A DNA stretch of 64,000 nt from Panulirus ornatus (lineage: Eukaryota; Arthropoda; Malacostraca; Decapoda; Palinuridae), in assembly GCF_036320965.1 (NCBI RefSeq), contig NC_092249.1, positions 7,071,614-7,135,613 on the forward strand. Reading direction: 5' to 3'. Shown here in pieces: positions 36,601-49,009 of this stretch (within the stretch, counting starts at the first letter, position 1; each line of letters opens with the position of its first letter). The translations under genes were made by a program, and so were the position numbers. The notes under the pieces are model-generated. The model did no database searches. It worked only from the letters and a program-made list of their open reading frames with translations, and was not told where the DNA came from.

Positions 36601-39600
36601 ATTTCGAAAGCTTACTTTAGTACCACTTTGGTGATGCCAAAGGGCAAGAGAATTGCGGTGAGGCAATCAAAAATTTAGAGAAAAATTGAAGGATTAATCT
36701 AAATCCCCTTTGGCGTCTTCAAAGGCCTTTACAGGGGAATAGTGGCATCTAAAGGGAAAGAACCTAATTAAAAGTTTACTTAAAATACCCTTTGGGGGTG
36801 CCAAAGTCCAATACAGTTGCATGGTGGCATCCAAAAATAAAAAGACATTTTAAAGGTTTATTTTAAATCCCCTTTGGCGCCGCCAAAGGCAATTACAGGG
36901 GCATAGAGGCATCAAAAGGGAAAGAAACATTTGGAAAGCTTACTTTAATGCCACTTTGGGGATGCCAAAAAGCAAGAGAAATGCATGGACACTTCGAAAA
37001 ATTTAGAGGAAAATTGAAGGATTGATCTAACTCCCCTTTGGCGTCTTCAAAGGCCTTTACAAGGGAATAGTGGCATCTGAAGGGAAAGAGACAAATTAAA
37101 AGTTTACTTAAAAGACCATTTAGGGGTGCCAAAGTCCAATACCTTTGCATGGTGGCATCCAAAAATAAAAAGACAAATTAAAGCTTTTGTTTAAATCCCC
37201 TTTGGTGCCACCAAAGGCAATTACAGGGGCATAGAGGCACTAATAGGGAAAGAAACATCTGCAAAGCTTACCTTAATGCCACTTATGGGATGCGAAAGTG
37301 CAAGGGAATTGCGTGGAGGCATCCAAAACCTTAGAGGAAAATTGAAGGATTAATCTAAATCCCCTTTGGCGTCTTCAAAGGCCTTTACAGGGGAGTAGTG
37401 GCATCTGAAGGGAAAGAGATAAATTAAAATTTTATATAAAAGACAGTTTAGGGGTGCCAAAGTCCAATACAGCTGCACGGTGGCATCCAAAATTAAAAAG
37501 ACAAATTAAAGGTTTATTTTCAATCCCCTTTGGCGCCGCCAAAGGCAATTACAGGGGCATAGAGGCATCATAAGGGAAAGAAACATTTGGAAAACTTACT
37601 TTAATGTCACTTTGGGGATGCCAAAGGTCAAGAGAATTGCGGTGAGGCATCCAAAAATTTAGAGAAAAATTGAAGGATTAATCTAAATCCCCTTTGGCGT
37701 CTTCAAAGGCCTTTACAGGGGAATAGTGGCATCTGAAGGGAAAGACACAAATTAAAAGTTTACTTAACAGACCGTTTTGGGGTGCCAAAGTCTAATACCT
37801 TTCCATGGTGGCATCCAAAAACAAAAAGAGAAATTAAAGATTTAGTTTAAATCCCCTTTGGCGCCGCCAAAGGCAATTACAGGGGCATAGAGGCATCAAA
37901 AGTGAAAGAAACATTTCGAAAGCTTACTTTAGTACCACTTTGGTGATGCCAAAGGGCAAGAGAATTGCGGTGAGGCATCCAAAAATTTAGAGAAAAATTG
38001 AAGGATTAATCTAAATCCCCTTTGGCGTCTTCAAAGGCCTTTACAGGGGAATAGTGGCATCTAAAGGGAAAGACCCTAATTAAAAGTTTACTTAAAATAC
38101 CCTTTGGGGGTGCCAAAGTCCAATACAGTTGCATGGTGGCATCCAAAAATAAAAAGACATTTTAAAGGTTTATTTTAAATCCCCTTTGGCGCCGCCAAAG
38201 GCAATTACAGGGGCATAGAGGCATCAAAAGTGAAAGAAACATTTCGAAAGCTTACTTTAGTACCACTTTGGTGATGCCAAAGGGCAAGAGAATTGCGGTG
38301 AGGCAATCAAAAATTTAGAGAAAAATTGAAGGATTAATCTAAATCCCCTTTGGCGTCTTCAAAGGCCTTTACAGGGGAATAGTGGCATCTAAAGGGAAAG
38401 AACCTAATTAAAAGTTTACTTAAAATACCCTTTGGGGGTGCCAAAGTCCAATACAGTTGCATGGTGGCATCCAAAAATAAAAAGACATTTTAAAGGTTTA
38501 TTTTAAATCCCCTTTGGCGCCGCCAAAGGCAATTACAGGGGCATAGAGGCATCAAAAGGGAAAGAAACATTTGGAAAGCTTACTTTAATGCCACTTTGGG
38601 GATGCCAAAAAGCAAGAGAAATGCATGGACACTTCGAAAAATTTAGAGGAAAATTGAAGGATTGATCTAACTCCCCTTTGGCGTCTTCAAAGGCCTTTAC
38701 AAGGGAATAGTGGCATCTGAAGGGAAAGAGACAAATTAAAAGTTTACTTAAAAGACCATTTAGGGGTGCCAAAGTCCAATACCTTTGCATGGTGGCATCC
38801 AAAAATAAAAAGACAAATTAAAGCTTTTGTTTAAATCCCCTTTGGTGCCACCAAAGGCAATTACAGGGGCATAGAGGCACTAATAGGGAAAGAAACATCT
38901 GCAAAGCTTACCTTAATGCCACTTATGGGATGCGAAAGTGCAAGGGAATTGCGTGGAGGCATCCAAAACCTTAGAGGAAAATTGAAGGATTAATCTAAAT
39001 CCCCTTTGGCGTCTTCAAAGGCCTTTACAGGGGAGTAGTGGCATCTGAAGGGAAAGAGATAAATTAAAATTTTATATAAAAGACAGTTTAGGGGTGCCAA
39101 AGTCCAATACAGCTGCACGGTGGCATCCAAAATTAAAAAGACAAATTAAAGGTTTATTTTCAATCCCCTTTGGCGCCGCCAAAGGCAATTACAGGGGCAT
39201 AGAGGCATCATAAGGGAAAGAAACATTTGGAAAACTTACTTTAATGTCACTTTGGGGATGCCAAAGGTCAAGAGAATTGCGGTGAGGCATCCAAAAATTT
39301 AGAGAAAAATTGAAGGATTAATCTAAATCCCCTTTGGCGTCTTCAAAGGCCTTTACAGGGGAATAGTGGCATCTGAAGGGAAAGACACAAATTAAAAGTT
39401 TACTTAACAGACCGTTTTGGGGTGCCAAAGTCTAATACCTTTCCATGGTGGCATCCAAAAACAAAAAGAGAAATTAAAGATTTAGTTTAAATCCCCTTTG
39501 GCGCCGCCAAAGGCAATTACAGGGGCATAGAGGCATCAAAAGTGAAAGAAACATTTCGAAAGCTTACTTTAGTACCACTTTGGTGATGCCAAAGGGCAAG

Positions 39601-42600
39601 AGAATTGCGGTGAGGCATCCAAAAATTTAGAGAAAAATTGAAGGATTAATCTAAATCCCCTTTGGCGTCTTCAAAGGCCTTTACAGGGGAATAGTGGCAT
39701 CTAAAGGGAAAGACCCTAATTAAAAGTTTACTTAAAATACCCTTTGGGGGTGCCAAAGTCCAATACAGTTGCATGGTGGCATCCAAAAATAAAAAGACAT
39801 TTTAAAGGTTTATTTTAAATCCCCTTTGGCGCCGCCAAAGGCAATTACAGGGGCATAGAGGCATCAAAAGTGAAAGAAACATTTCGAAAGCTTACTTTAG
39901 TACCACTTTGGTGATGCCAAAGGGCAAGAGAATTGCGGTGAGGCAATCAAAAATTTAGAGAAAAATTGAAGGATTAATCTAAATCCCCTTTGGCGTCTTC
40001 AAAGGCCTTTACAGGGGAATAGTGGCATCTAAAGGGAAAGAACCTAATTAAAAGTTTACTTAAAATACCCTTTGGGGGTGCCAAAGTCCAATACAGTTGC
40101 ATGGTGGCATCCAAAAATAAAAAGACATTTTAAAGGTTTATTTTAAATCCCCTTTGGCGCCGCCAAAGGCAATTACAGGGGCATAGAGGCATCAAAAGGG
40201 AAAGAAACATTTGGAAAGCTTACTTTAATGCCACTTTGGGGATGCCAAAAAGCAAGAGAAATGCATGGACACTTCGAAAAATTTAGAGGAAAATTGAAGG
40301 ATTGATCTAACTCCCCTTTGGCGTCTTCAAAGGCCTTTACAAGGGAATAGTGGCATCTGAAGGGAAAGAGACAAATTAAAAGTTTACTTAAAAGACCATT
40401 TAGGGGTGCCAAAGTCCAATACCTTTGCATGGTGGCATCCAAAAATAAAAAGACAAATTAAAGCTTTTGTTTAAATCCCCTTTGGTGCCACCAAAGGCAA
40501 TTACAGGGGCATAGAGGCACTAATAGGGAAAGAAACATCTGCAAAGCTTACCTTAATGCCACTTATGGGATGCGAAAGTGCAAGGGAATTGCGTGGAGGC
40601 ATCCAAAACCTTAGAGGAAAATTGAAGGATTAATCTAAATCCCCTTTGGCGTCTTCAAAGGCCTTTACAGGGGAGTAGTGGCATCTGAAGGGAAAGAGAT
40701 AAATTAAAATTTTATATAAAAGACAGTTTAGGGGTGCCAAAGTCCAATACAGCTGCACGGTGGCATCCAAAATTAAAAAGACAAATTAAAGGTTTATTTT
40801 CAATCCCCTTTGGCGCCGCCAAAGGCAATTACAGGGGCATAGAGGCATCATAAGGGAAAGAAACATTTGGAAAACTTACTTTAATGTCACTTTGGGGATG
40901 CCAAAGGTCAAGAGAATTGCGGTGAGGCATCCAAAAATTTAGAGAAAAATTGAAGGATTAATCTAAATCCCCTTTGGCGTCTTCAAAGGCCTTTACAGGG
41001 GAATAGTGGCATCTGAAGGGAAAGACACAAATTAAAAGTTTACTTAACAGACCGTTTTGGGGTGCCAAAGTCTAATACCTTTCCATGGTGGCATCCAAAA
41101 ACAAAAAGAGAAATTAAAGATTTAGTTTAAATCCCCTTTGGCGCCGCCAAAGGCAATTACAGGGGCATAGAGGCATCAAAAGTGAAAGAAACATTTCGAA
41201 AGCTTACTTTAGTACCACTTTGGTGATGCCAAAGGGCAAGAGAATTGCGGTGAGGCATCCAAAAATTTAGAGAAAAATTGAAGGATTAATCTAAATCCCC
41301 TTTGGCGTCTTCAAAGGCCTTTACAGGGGAATAGTGGCATCTAAAGGGAAAGACCCTAATTAAAAGTTTACTTAAAATACCCTTTGGGGGTGCCAAAGTC
41401 CAATACAGTTGCATGGTGGCATCCAAAAATAAAAAGACATTTTAAAGGTTTATTTTAAATCCCCTTTGGCGCCGCCAAAGGCAATTACAGGGGCATAGAG
41501 GCATCAAAAGTGAAAGAAACATTTCGAAAGCTTACTTTAGTACCACTTTGGTGATGCCAAAGGGCAAGAGAATTGCGGTGAGGCAATCAAAAATTTAGAG
41601 AAAAATTGAAGGATTAATCTAAATCCCCTTTGGCGTCTTCAAAGGCCTTTACAGGGGAATAGTGGCATCTAAAGGGAAAGAACCTAATTAAAAGTTTACT
41701 TAAAATACCCTTTGGGGGTGCCAAAGTCCAATACAGTTGCATGGTGGCATCCAAAAATAAAAAGACATTTTAAAGGTTTATTTTAAATCCCCTTTGGCGC
41801 CGCCAAAGGCAATTACAGGGGCATAGAGGCATCAAAAGGGAAAGAAACATTTGGAAAGCTTACTTTAATGCCACTTTGGGGATGCCAAAAAGCAAGAGAA
41901 ATGCATGGACACTTCGAAAAATTTAGAGGAAAATTGAAGGATTGATCTAACTCCCCTTTGGCGTCTTCAAAGGCCTTTACAAGGGAATAGTGGCATCTGA
42001 AGGGAAAGAGACAAATTAAAAGTTTACTTAAAAGACCATTTAGGGGTGCCAAAGTCCAATACCTTTGCATGGTGGCATCCAAAAATAAAAAGACAAATTA
42101 AAGCTTTTGTTTAAATCCCCTTTGGTGCCACCAAAGGCAATTACAGGGGCATAGAGGCACTAATAGGGAAAGAAACATCTGCAAAGCTTACCTTAATGCC
42201 ACTTATGGGATGCGAAAGTGCAAGGGAATTGCGTGGAGGCATCCAAAACCTTAGAGGAAAATTGAAGGATTAATCTAAATCCCCTTTGGCGTCTTCAAAG
42301 GCCTTTACAGGGGAGTAGTGGCATCTGAAGGGAAAGAGATAAATTAAAATTTTATATAAAAGACAGTTTAGGGGTGCCAAAGTCCAATACAGCTGCACGG
42401 TGGCATCCAAAATTAAAAAGACAAATTAAAGGTTTATTTTCAATCCCCTTTGGCGCCGCCAAAGGCAATTACAGGGGCATAGAGGCATCATAAGGGAAAG
42501 AAACATTTGGAAAACTTACTTTAATGTCACTTTGGGGATGCCAAAGGTCAAGAGAATTGCGGTGAGGCATCCAAAAATTTAGAGAAAAATTGAAGGATTA

Positions 42601-45092
42601 ATCTAAATCCCCTTTGGCGTCTTCAAAGGCCTTTACAGGGGAATAGTGGCATCTGAAGGGAAAGACACAAATTAAAAGTTTACTTAACAGACCGTTTTGG
42701 GGTGCCAAAGTCTAATACCTTTCCATGGTGGCATCCAAAAACAAAAAGAGAAATTAAAGATTTAGTTTAAATCCCCTTTGGCGCCGCCAAAGGCAATTAC
42801 AGGGGCATAGAGGCATCAAAAGTGAAAGAAACATTTCGAAAGCTTACTTTAGTACCACTTTGGTGATGCCAAAGGGCAAGAGAATTGCGGTGAGGCATCC
42901 AAAAATTTAGAGAAAAATTGAAGGATTAATCTAAATCCCCTTTGGCGTCTTCAAAGGCCTTTACAGGGGAATAGTGGCATCTAAAGGGAAAGACCCTAAT
43001 TAAAAGTTTACTTAAAATACCCTTTGGGGGTGCCAAAGTCCAATACAGTTGCATGGTGGCATCCAAAAATAAAAAGACATTTTAAAGGTTTATTTTAAAT
43101 CCCCTTTGGCGCCGCCAAAGGCAATTACAGGGGCATAGAGGCATCAAAAGTGAAAGAAACATTTCGAAAGCTTACTTTAGTACCACTTTGGTGATGCCAA
43201 AGGGCAAGAGAATTGCGGTGAGGCAATCAAAAATTTAGAGAAAAATTGAAGGATTAATCTAAATCCCCTTTGGCGTCTTCAAAGGCCTTTACAGGGGAAT
43301 AGTGGCATCTAAAGGGAAAGAACCTAATTAAAAGTTTACTTAAAATACCCTTTGGGGGTGCCAAAGTCCAATACAGTTGCATGGTGGCATCCAAAAATAA
43401 AAAGACATTTTAAAGGTTTATTTTAAATCCCCTTTGGCGCCGCCAAAGGCAATTACAGGGGCATAGAGGCATCAAAAGGGAAAGAAACATTTGGAAAGCT
43501 TACTTTAATGCCACTTTGGGGATGCCAAAAAGCAAGAGAAATGCATGGACACTTCGAAAAATTTAGAGGAAAATTGAAGGATTGATCTAACTCCCCTTTG
43601 GCGTCTTCAAAGGCCTTTACAAGGGAATAGTGGCATCTGAAGGGAAAGAGACAAATTAAAAGTTTACTTAAAAGACCATTTAGGGGTGCCAAAGTCCAAT
43701 ACCTTTGCATGGTGGCATCCAAAAATAAAAAGACAAATTAAAGCTTTTGTTTAAATCCCCTTTGGTGCCACCAAAGGCAATTACAGGGGCATAGAGGCAC
43801 TAATAGGGAAAGAAACATCTGCAAAGCTTACCTTAATGCCACTTATGGGATGCGAAAGTGCAAGGGAATTGCGTGGAGGCATCCAAAACCTTAGAGGAAA
43901 ATTGAAGGATTAATCTAAATCCCCTTTGGCGTCTTCAAAGGCCTTTACAGGGGAGTAGTGGCATCTGAAGGGAAAGAGATAAATTAAAATTTTATATAAA
44001 AGACAGTTTAGGGGTGCCAAAGTCCAATACAGCTGCACGGTGGCATCCAAAATTAAAAAGACAAATTAAAGGTTTATTTTCAATCCCCTTTGGCGCCGCC
44101 AAAGGCAATTACAGGGGCATAGAGGCATCATAAGGGAAAGAAACATTTGGAAAACTTACTTTAATGTCACTTTGGGGATGCCAAAGGTCAAGAGAATTGC
44201 GGTGAGGCATCCAAAAATTTAGAGAAAAATTGAAGGATTAATCTAAATCCCCTTTGGCGTCTTCAAAGGCCTTTACAGGGGAATAGTGGCATCTGAAGGG
44301 AAAGACACAAATTAAAAGTTTACTTAACAGACCGTTTTGGGGTGCCAAAGTCTAATACCTTTCCATGGTGGCATCCAAAAACAAAAAGAGAAATTAAAGA
44401 TTTAGTTTAAATCCCCTTTGGCGCCGCCAAAGGCAATTACAGGGGCATAGAGGCATCAAAAGTGAAAGAAACATTTCGAAAGCTTACTTTAGTACCACTT
44501 TGGTGATGCCAAAGGGCAAGAGAATTGCGGTGAGGCATCCAAAAATTTAGAGAAAAATTGAAGGATTAATCTAAATCCCCTTTGGCGTCTTCAAAGGCCT
44601 TTACAGGGGAATAGTGGCATCTAAAGGGAAAGACCCTAATTAAAAGTTTACTTAAAATACCCTTTGGGGGTGCCAAAGTCCAATACAGTTGCATGGTGGC
44701 ATCCAAAAATAAAAAGACATTTTAAAGGTTTATTTTAAATCCCCTTTGGCGCCGCCAAAGGCAATTACAGGGGCATAGAGGCATCAAAAGTGAAAGAAAC
44801 ATTTCGAAAGCTTACTTTAGTACCACTTTGGTGATGCCAAAGGGCAAGAGAATTGCGGTGAGGCAATCAAAAATTTAGAGAAAAATTGAAGGATTAATCT
44901 AAATCCCCTTTGGCGTCTTCAAAGGCCTTTACAGGGGAATAGTGGCATCTAAAGGGAAAGAACCTAATTAAAAGTTTACTTAAAATACCCTTTGGGGGTG
45001 CCAAAGTCCAATACAGTTGCATGGTGGCATCCAAAAATAAAAAGACATTTTAAAGGTTTATTTTAAATCCCCTTTGGCGCCGCCAAAGGCAA
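33613..45092. repeat. Seven consecutive 1640-bp higher-order repeats
   Basis: T1 anchors lie at 33613, 35253, 36893, 38533, 40173, 41813, 43453 and 45093, every step exactly 1640 bp (20 units of 82 bp). Compared by eye at stretches three repeats (4920 bp) apart, for example 33541/38461/43381 and 34081/39001/43921, the copies look identical base for base. Such uniformity means very recent amplification or homogenisation, or repeated use of one consensus by the assembler. Confidence 0.95.
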
Positions 45093-46404
45093 TTACAGGG
45101 GCATAGAGGCATCAAAAGGGAAAGAAACATTTGGAAAGCTTACTTTAATGCCACTTTGGGGATGCCAAAAAGCAAGAGAAATGCATGGACACTTCGAAAA
45201 ATTTAGAGGAAAATTGAAGGATTGATCTAACTCCCCTTTGGCGTCTTCAAAGGCCTTTACAAGGGAATAGTGGCATCTGAAGGGAAAGAGACAAATTAAA
45301 AGTTTACTTAAAAGACCATTTAGGGGTGCCAAAGTCCAATACCTTTGCATGGTGGCATCCAAAATTAAAAAGACAAATTAAAGGTTTATTTTCAATCCCC
45401 TTTGGCGCCGCCAAAGGCAATTACAGGGGCATAGAGGCATCATAAGGGAAAGAAACATTTGGAAAACTTACTTTAATGTCACTTTGGGGATGCCAAAGGT
45501 CAAGAGAATTGCGGTGAGGCATCCAAAAATTTAGAGAAAAATTGAAGGATTAATCTAAATCCCCTTTGGCGTCTTCAAAGGCCTTTACAGGGGAATAGTG
45601 GCATCTGAAGGGAAAGACACAAATTAAAAGTTTACTTAACAGACCGTTTTGGGGTGCCAAAGTCTAATACCTTTCCATGGTGGCATCCAAAAACAAAAAG
45701 AGAAATTAAAGATTTAGTTTAAATCCCCTTTGGCGCCGCCAAAGGCAATTACAGGGGCATAGAGGCATCAAAAGTGAAAGAAACATTTCGAAAGCTTACT
45801 TTAGTACCACTTTGGTGATGCCAAAGGGCAAGAGAATTGCGGTGAGGCATCCAAAAATTTAGAGAAAAATTGAAGGATTAATCTAAATCCCCTTTGGCGT
45901 CTTCAAAGGCCTTTACAGGGGAATAGTGGCATCTGAAGGGAAAGACACAAATTAAAAGTTTACTTAACAGACCGTTTTGGGGTGCCAAAGTCTAATACCT
46001 TTCCATGGTGGCATCCAAAAACAAAAAGAGAAATTAAAGATTTAGTTTAAATCCCCTTTGGCGCCGCCAAAGGCAATTACAGGGGCATAGAGGCATCAAA
46101 AGTGAAAGAAACATTTCGAAAGCTTACTTTAGTACCACTTTGGTGATGCCAAAGGGCAAGAGAATTGCGGTGAGGCATCCAAAAATTTAGAGAAAAATTG
46201 AAGGATTAATCTAAATCCCCTTTGGCGTCTTCAAAGGCCTTTACAGGGGAATAGTGGCATCTAAAGGGAAAGACCCTAATTAAAAGTTTACTTAAAATAC
46301 CCTTTGGGGGTGCCAAAGTCCAATACAGTTGCATGGTGGCATCCAAAAATAAAAAGACATTTTAAAGGTTTATTTTAAATCCCCTTTGGCGCCGCCAAAG
46401 GCAA
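45093..46404. repeat. Shortened higher-order copy, 1312 bp (4 x 328)
   Basis: The order here is T1, T3, T4, T4. At about 45350-45365 the T1 Q2 unit (CCTTTGCATGGTGGCATCC) continues as T2/T3 sequence (AAAATTAAAAAGACAAATT), removing one tetramer. At 45921-46020 a T4 tetramer continues as T3-type Q1-Q2, so T4 follows again and T5 is lost. Two exchange points are thus visible in one copy, at the edge of the regular block. Confidence 0.88.
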
Positions 46405-47660
46405 TTACAGGGGCATAGAGGCATCAAAAGGGAAAGAAACATTTGGAAAGCTTACTTTAATGCCACTTTGGGGATGCCAAAAAGCAAGAGAAATGCATGG
46501 ACACTTCGAAAAATTTAGAGGAAAATTGAAGGATTGATCTAACTCCCCTTTGGCGTCTTCAAAGGCCTTTACAGGGAATAGTGGCATCTGAAGGGAAAGA
46601 GACAAATTAAAAGTTTACTTAAAAGACCATTTAGGGGTGCCAAAGTCCAATACCTTTGCATGGTGGCATCCAAAAATAAAAAGACAAATTAAAGCTTTTG
46701 TTTAAATCCCCTTTGGTGCCACCAAAGGCAATTACAGGGGCATAGAGGCATCAATAGGGAAAGAAACATCTGCAAAGCTTACCTTAATGCCACTTATGGG
46801 ATGCGAAAGTGCAAGGGAATTGCGTGGAGGCATCCAAAACCTTAGAGGAAAATTGAAGGATTAATCTAAATCCCCTTTGGCGTCTTCAAAGGCCTTTACA
46901 GGGGAGTAGTGGCATCTGAAGGGAAAGAGATAAATTAAAATTTTATATAAAAGACAGTTTAGGGGTGCCAAAGTCCAATACAGCTGCACGGTGGCATCCA
47001 AAATTAAAAAGACAAATTAAAGGTTTATTTTCAATCCCCTTTGGCGCCGCCAAAGGCAATTACAGGGGCATAGAGGCATCATAAGGGAAAGAAACATTTG
47101 GAAAACTTACTTTAATGTCACTTTGGGGATGCCAAAGGTCAAGAGAATTGCGGTGAGGCATCCAAAAATTTAGAGAAAAATTGAAGGATTAATCTAAATC
47201 CCCTTTGGCGTCTTCAAAGGCCTTTACAGGGGAATAGTGGCATCTGAAGGGAAAGACACAAATTAAAAGTTTACTTAACAGACCGTTTTGGGGTGCCAAA
47301 GTCTAATACCTTTCCATGGTGGCATCCAAAAACAAAAAGACAAATTAAAGATTTATTTAAATCCCTTTGGCGCCGCCAAAGGCAATTACAGGGCATAGAG
47401 GCATCAAAAGGGAAAGAAACATTCGAAAGCTTACTTTAATGCCACTTTGGGATGCCAAAGGGCAAGAGAATTGCATGGAGCATCAAAAATTTAGAGGAAA
47501 ATGAAGGATTAATCTAAATCCCCTTTGGCGTCTTCAAAGGCCTTTACAGGGGAATAGTGGCATCTAAAGGGAAAGACCCTAATTAAAAGTTTACTTAAAA
47601 TACCTTTGGGGTGCCAAAGTCCAATACAGTTGCATGGTGGCATCAAAAATAAAAGACAAA

Positions 47661-49009
47661 TAAAGTTACAGGTTAAATCAACTTGGGCACCAAAGCAATA
47701 CAAGGCATAGAGGCACAAAGGAAAGAAATTGCAGAAAGCTACTTAATGCCTTTGGGATCAAAGCAAAAATTGCTGGAGGTACATCAGAGAGAAAATTGAG
47801 GAAATGAAGGATAACAAACCTTGGTCAAGCACAGGGAAATGGATTAAGGAAAAGACAATTAAAAGTACAAAAGACTTAGGTGCAAACCATACCTTGAGGT
47901 GGCATCAAATAAAAAACAAATAAAGTATTAAACCTTGGGCCAAGATCAGGGCAAGAGGCATCAAAAGGAAGACAGCAAAGATAACACTTGGGGTGAAGCA
48001 AAAATTGGGAGCACAAAAGAGAAAATGAAGGATAACAACCTGGCGTTCAAACCTTAAGGAAAGAGACAGACATGGTAATTGCAAAGAAACCTGAGTAAGC
48101 AGAAGAACGGTTACAGAAACAAGAAGACAAAGACAACTGAGGAACAAAAGCACTGATAAGGAAAAAACTGAGGAACAAAACACTGAGTGCAAGCAGAGAC
48201 AGGCTGAATAGAGAAAAATGAAGGTAACAAAAGAAGATCAGGCTAACTAAGGAAATGGACTAAAGCCTAAAGAAATTTGGCAGAATAGGGGAAATACATG
48301 TTAAAGCCCTGGAAGCACAGAAGAGATAAAAGAAAACTTAGTCTATCATGAGGCAAAAAAATAATTACTGGAAATCGTTCAAAGTACAAACACTAAGATA
48401 TAAGAAAACTGGCCAACAAATGAGATCAAATCAAGCAATTAAGTTTATAGAGTGGCAAACTGGAAGTAAGAGATGAAACTAAAGAAAGAAATTGAACAGT
48501 TAATACAATTGAACCTGGAGCAAAGAACTGAAGACAATAAAATTAGTAACAAAGTTGAGAACAACTTGAGGTAGCATCAAAAGAAGAAACCATTGGATGT
48601 AATGCAAAACTTGAATAGCAAAGAACGAAGTTAGCAGAGAAAACTGAGGAAATGCAGAAACAAACCTGATGCGTAACATGATAGGAAACTGCACTAGGAG
48701 TCAAATAGACAACCTAAGTTAGAGAACAAGAGAGTGCAAAGACAAACCAGAAGAGACCAGGAAAGAAACAACTTGGAGACAAGATACAACGCTGAAGCAG
48801 AAAGAACTAGAGGACAGAAGAAACCTGAGGATAACAAAACAACTGAGGTAAAACTGAGCAAAGGCAAAATGAATGCGAGCGAGAAAACTTCCTGGAATTG
48901 AGAAACAAACCTTGAAGTTGAAGCAAAAAGCTTGAAGATACAGGAAAGCAACCTAAAGAAGAACAATAAGGTACATAAAGATCAGCGGAGAAGCCAAAGC
49001 AACTGAGGT
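47661..49009. other. Degraded transition from satellite to 23-bp minisatellite
   Basis: Satellite words (GGTGGCATCA, AAATTGAGG, AAAGACAATT) fade from about 47640 and words of the 23-bp repeat (CAGAAGACAA, AACCTGAGG) appear and strengthen towards 49000. In between, the sequence is purine-rich text resembling both repeats with many bases missing. I see no gene. Low-quality consensus through a repeat junction is more likely than a real biological gradient. Confidence 0.65.

Larger units (their letters stand above)
30456..47660. repeat. Satellite array 2 (82 / 164 / 328 / 1640 bp nested satellite)
   Basis: Same satellite family as array 1, here in ordered higher-order repeats. Five tetramer types follow in fixed order. 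T1 is marked by AAAGCAAGAGAAATGCATGG and GATTGATCTAACTCCCC. T2 is marked by GGTGCCACCAAAGG, CTTATGGGATGCG and TTATATAAAAGACAG. T3 is marked by TTTTCAATCCCC, CATAAGGG and AACAGACCGTTTTGGGG. T4 is marked by ACAAAAAGAGAAATT and AGTACCAC. T5 is marked by GACATTTTAAAGG and GAGGCAATCAAAAA. Reverse-strand 89-codon frames beginning MDATMQRYW repeat at every T1 and are not genes. Quality falls after about 47340. Confidence 0.97.

Noticed and set aside
31317..46605. Repeated 89-codon reverse frames (MDATMQRYW start) at each T1 tetramer, and similar 60-78 codon frames in array 1
   Set aside because: They are satellite units read on the reverse strand, identical only because the DNA is, with no upstream signals and no domain. 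Single-base changes in other tetramers break them freely.
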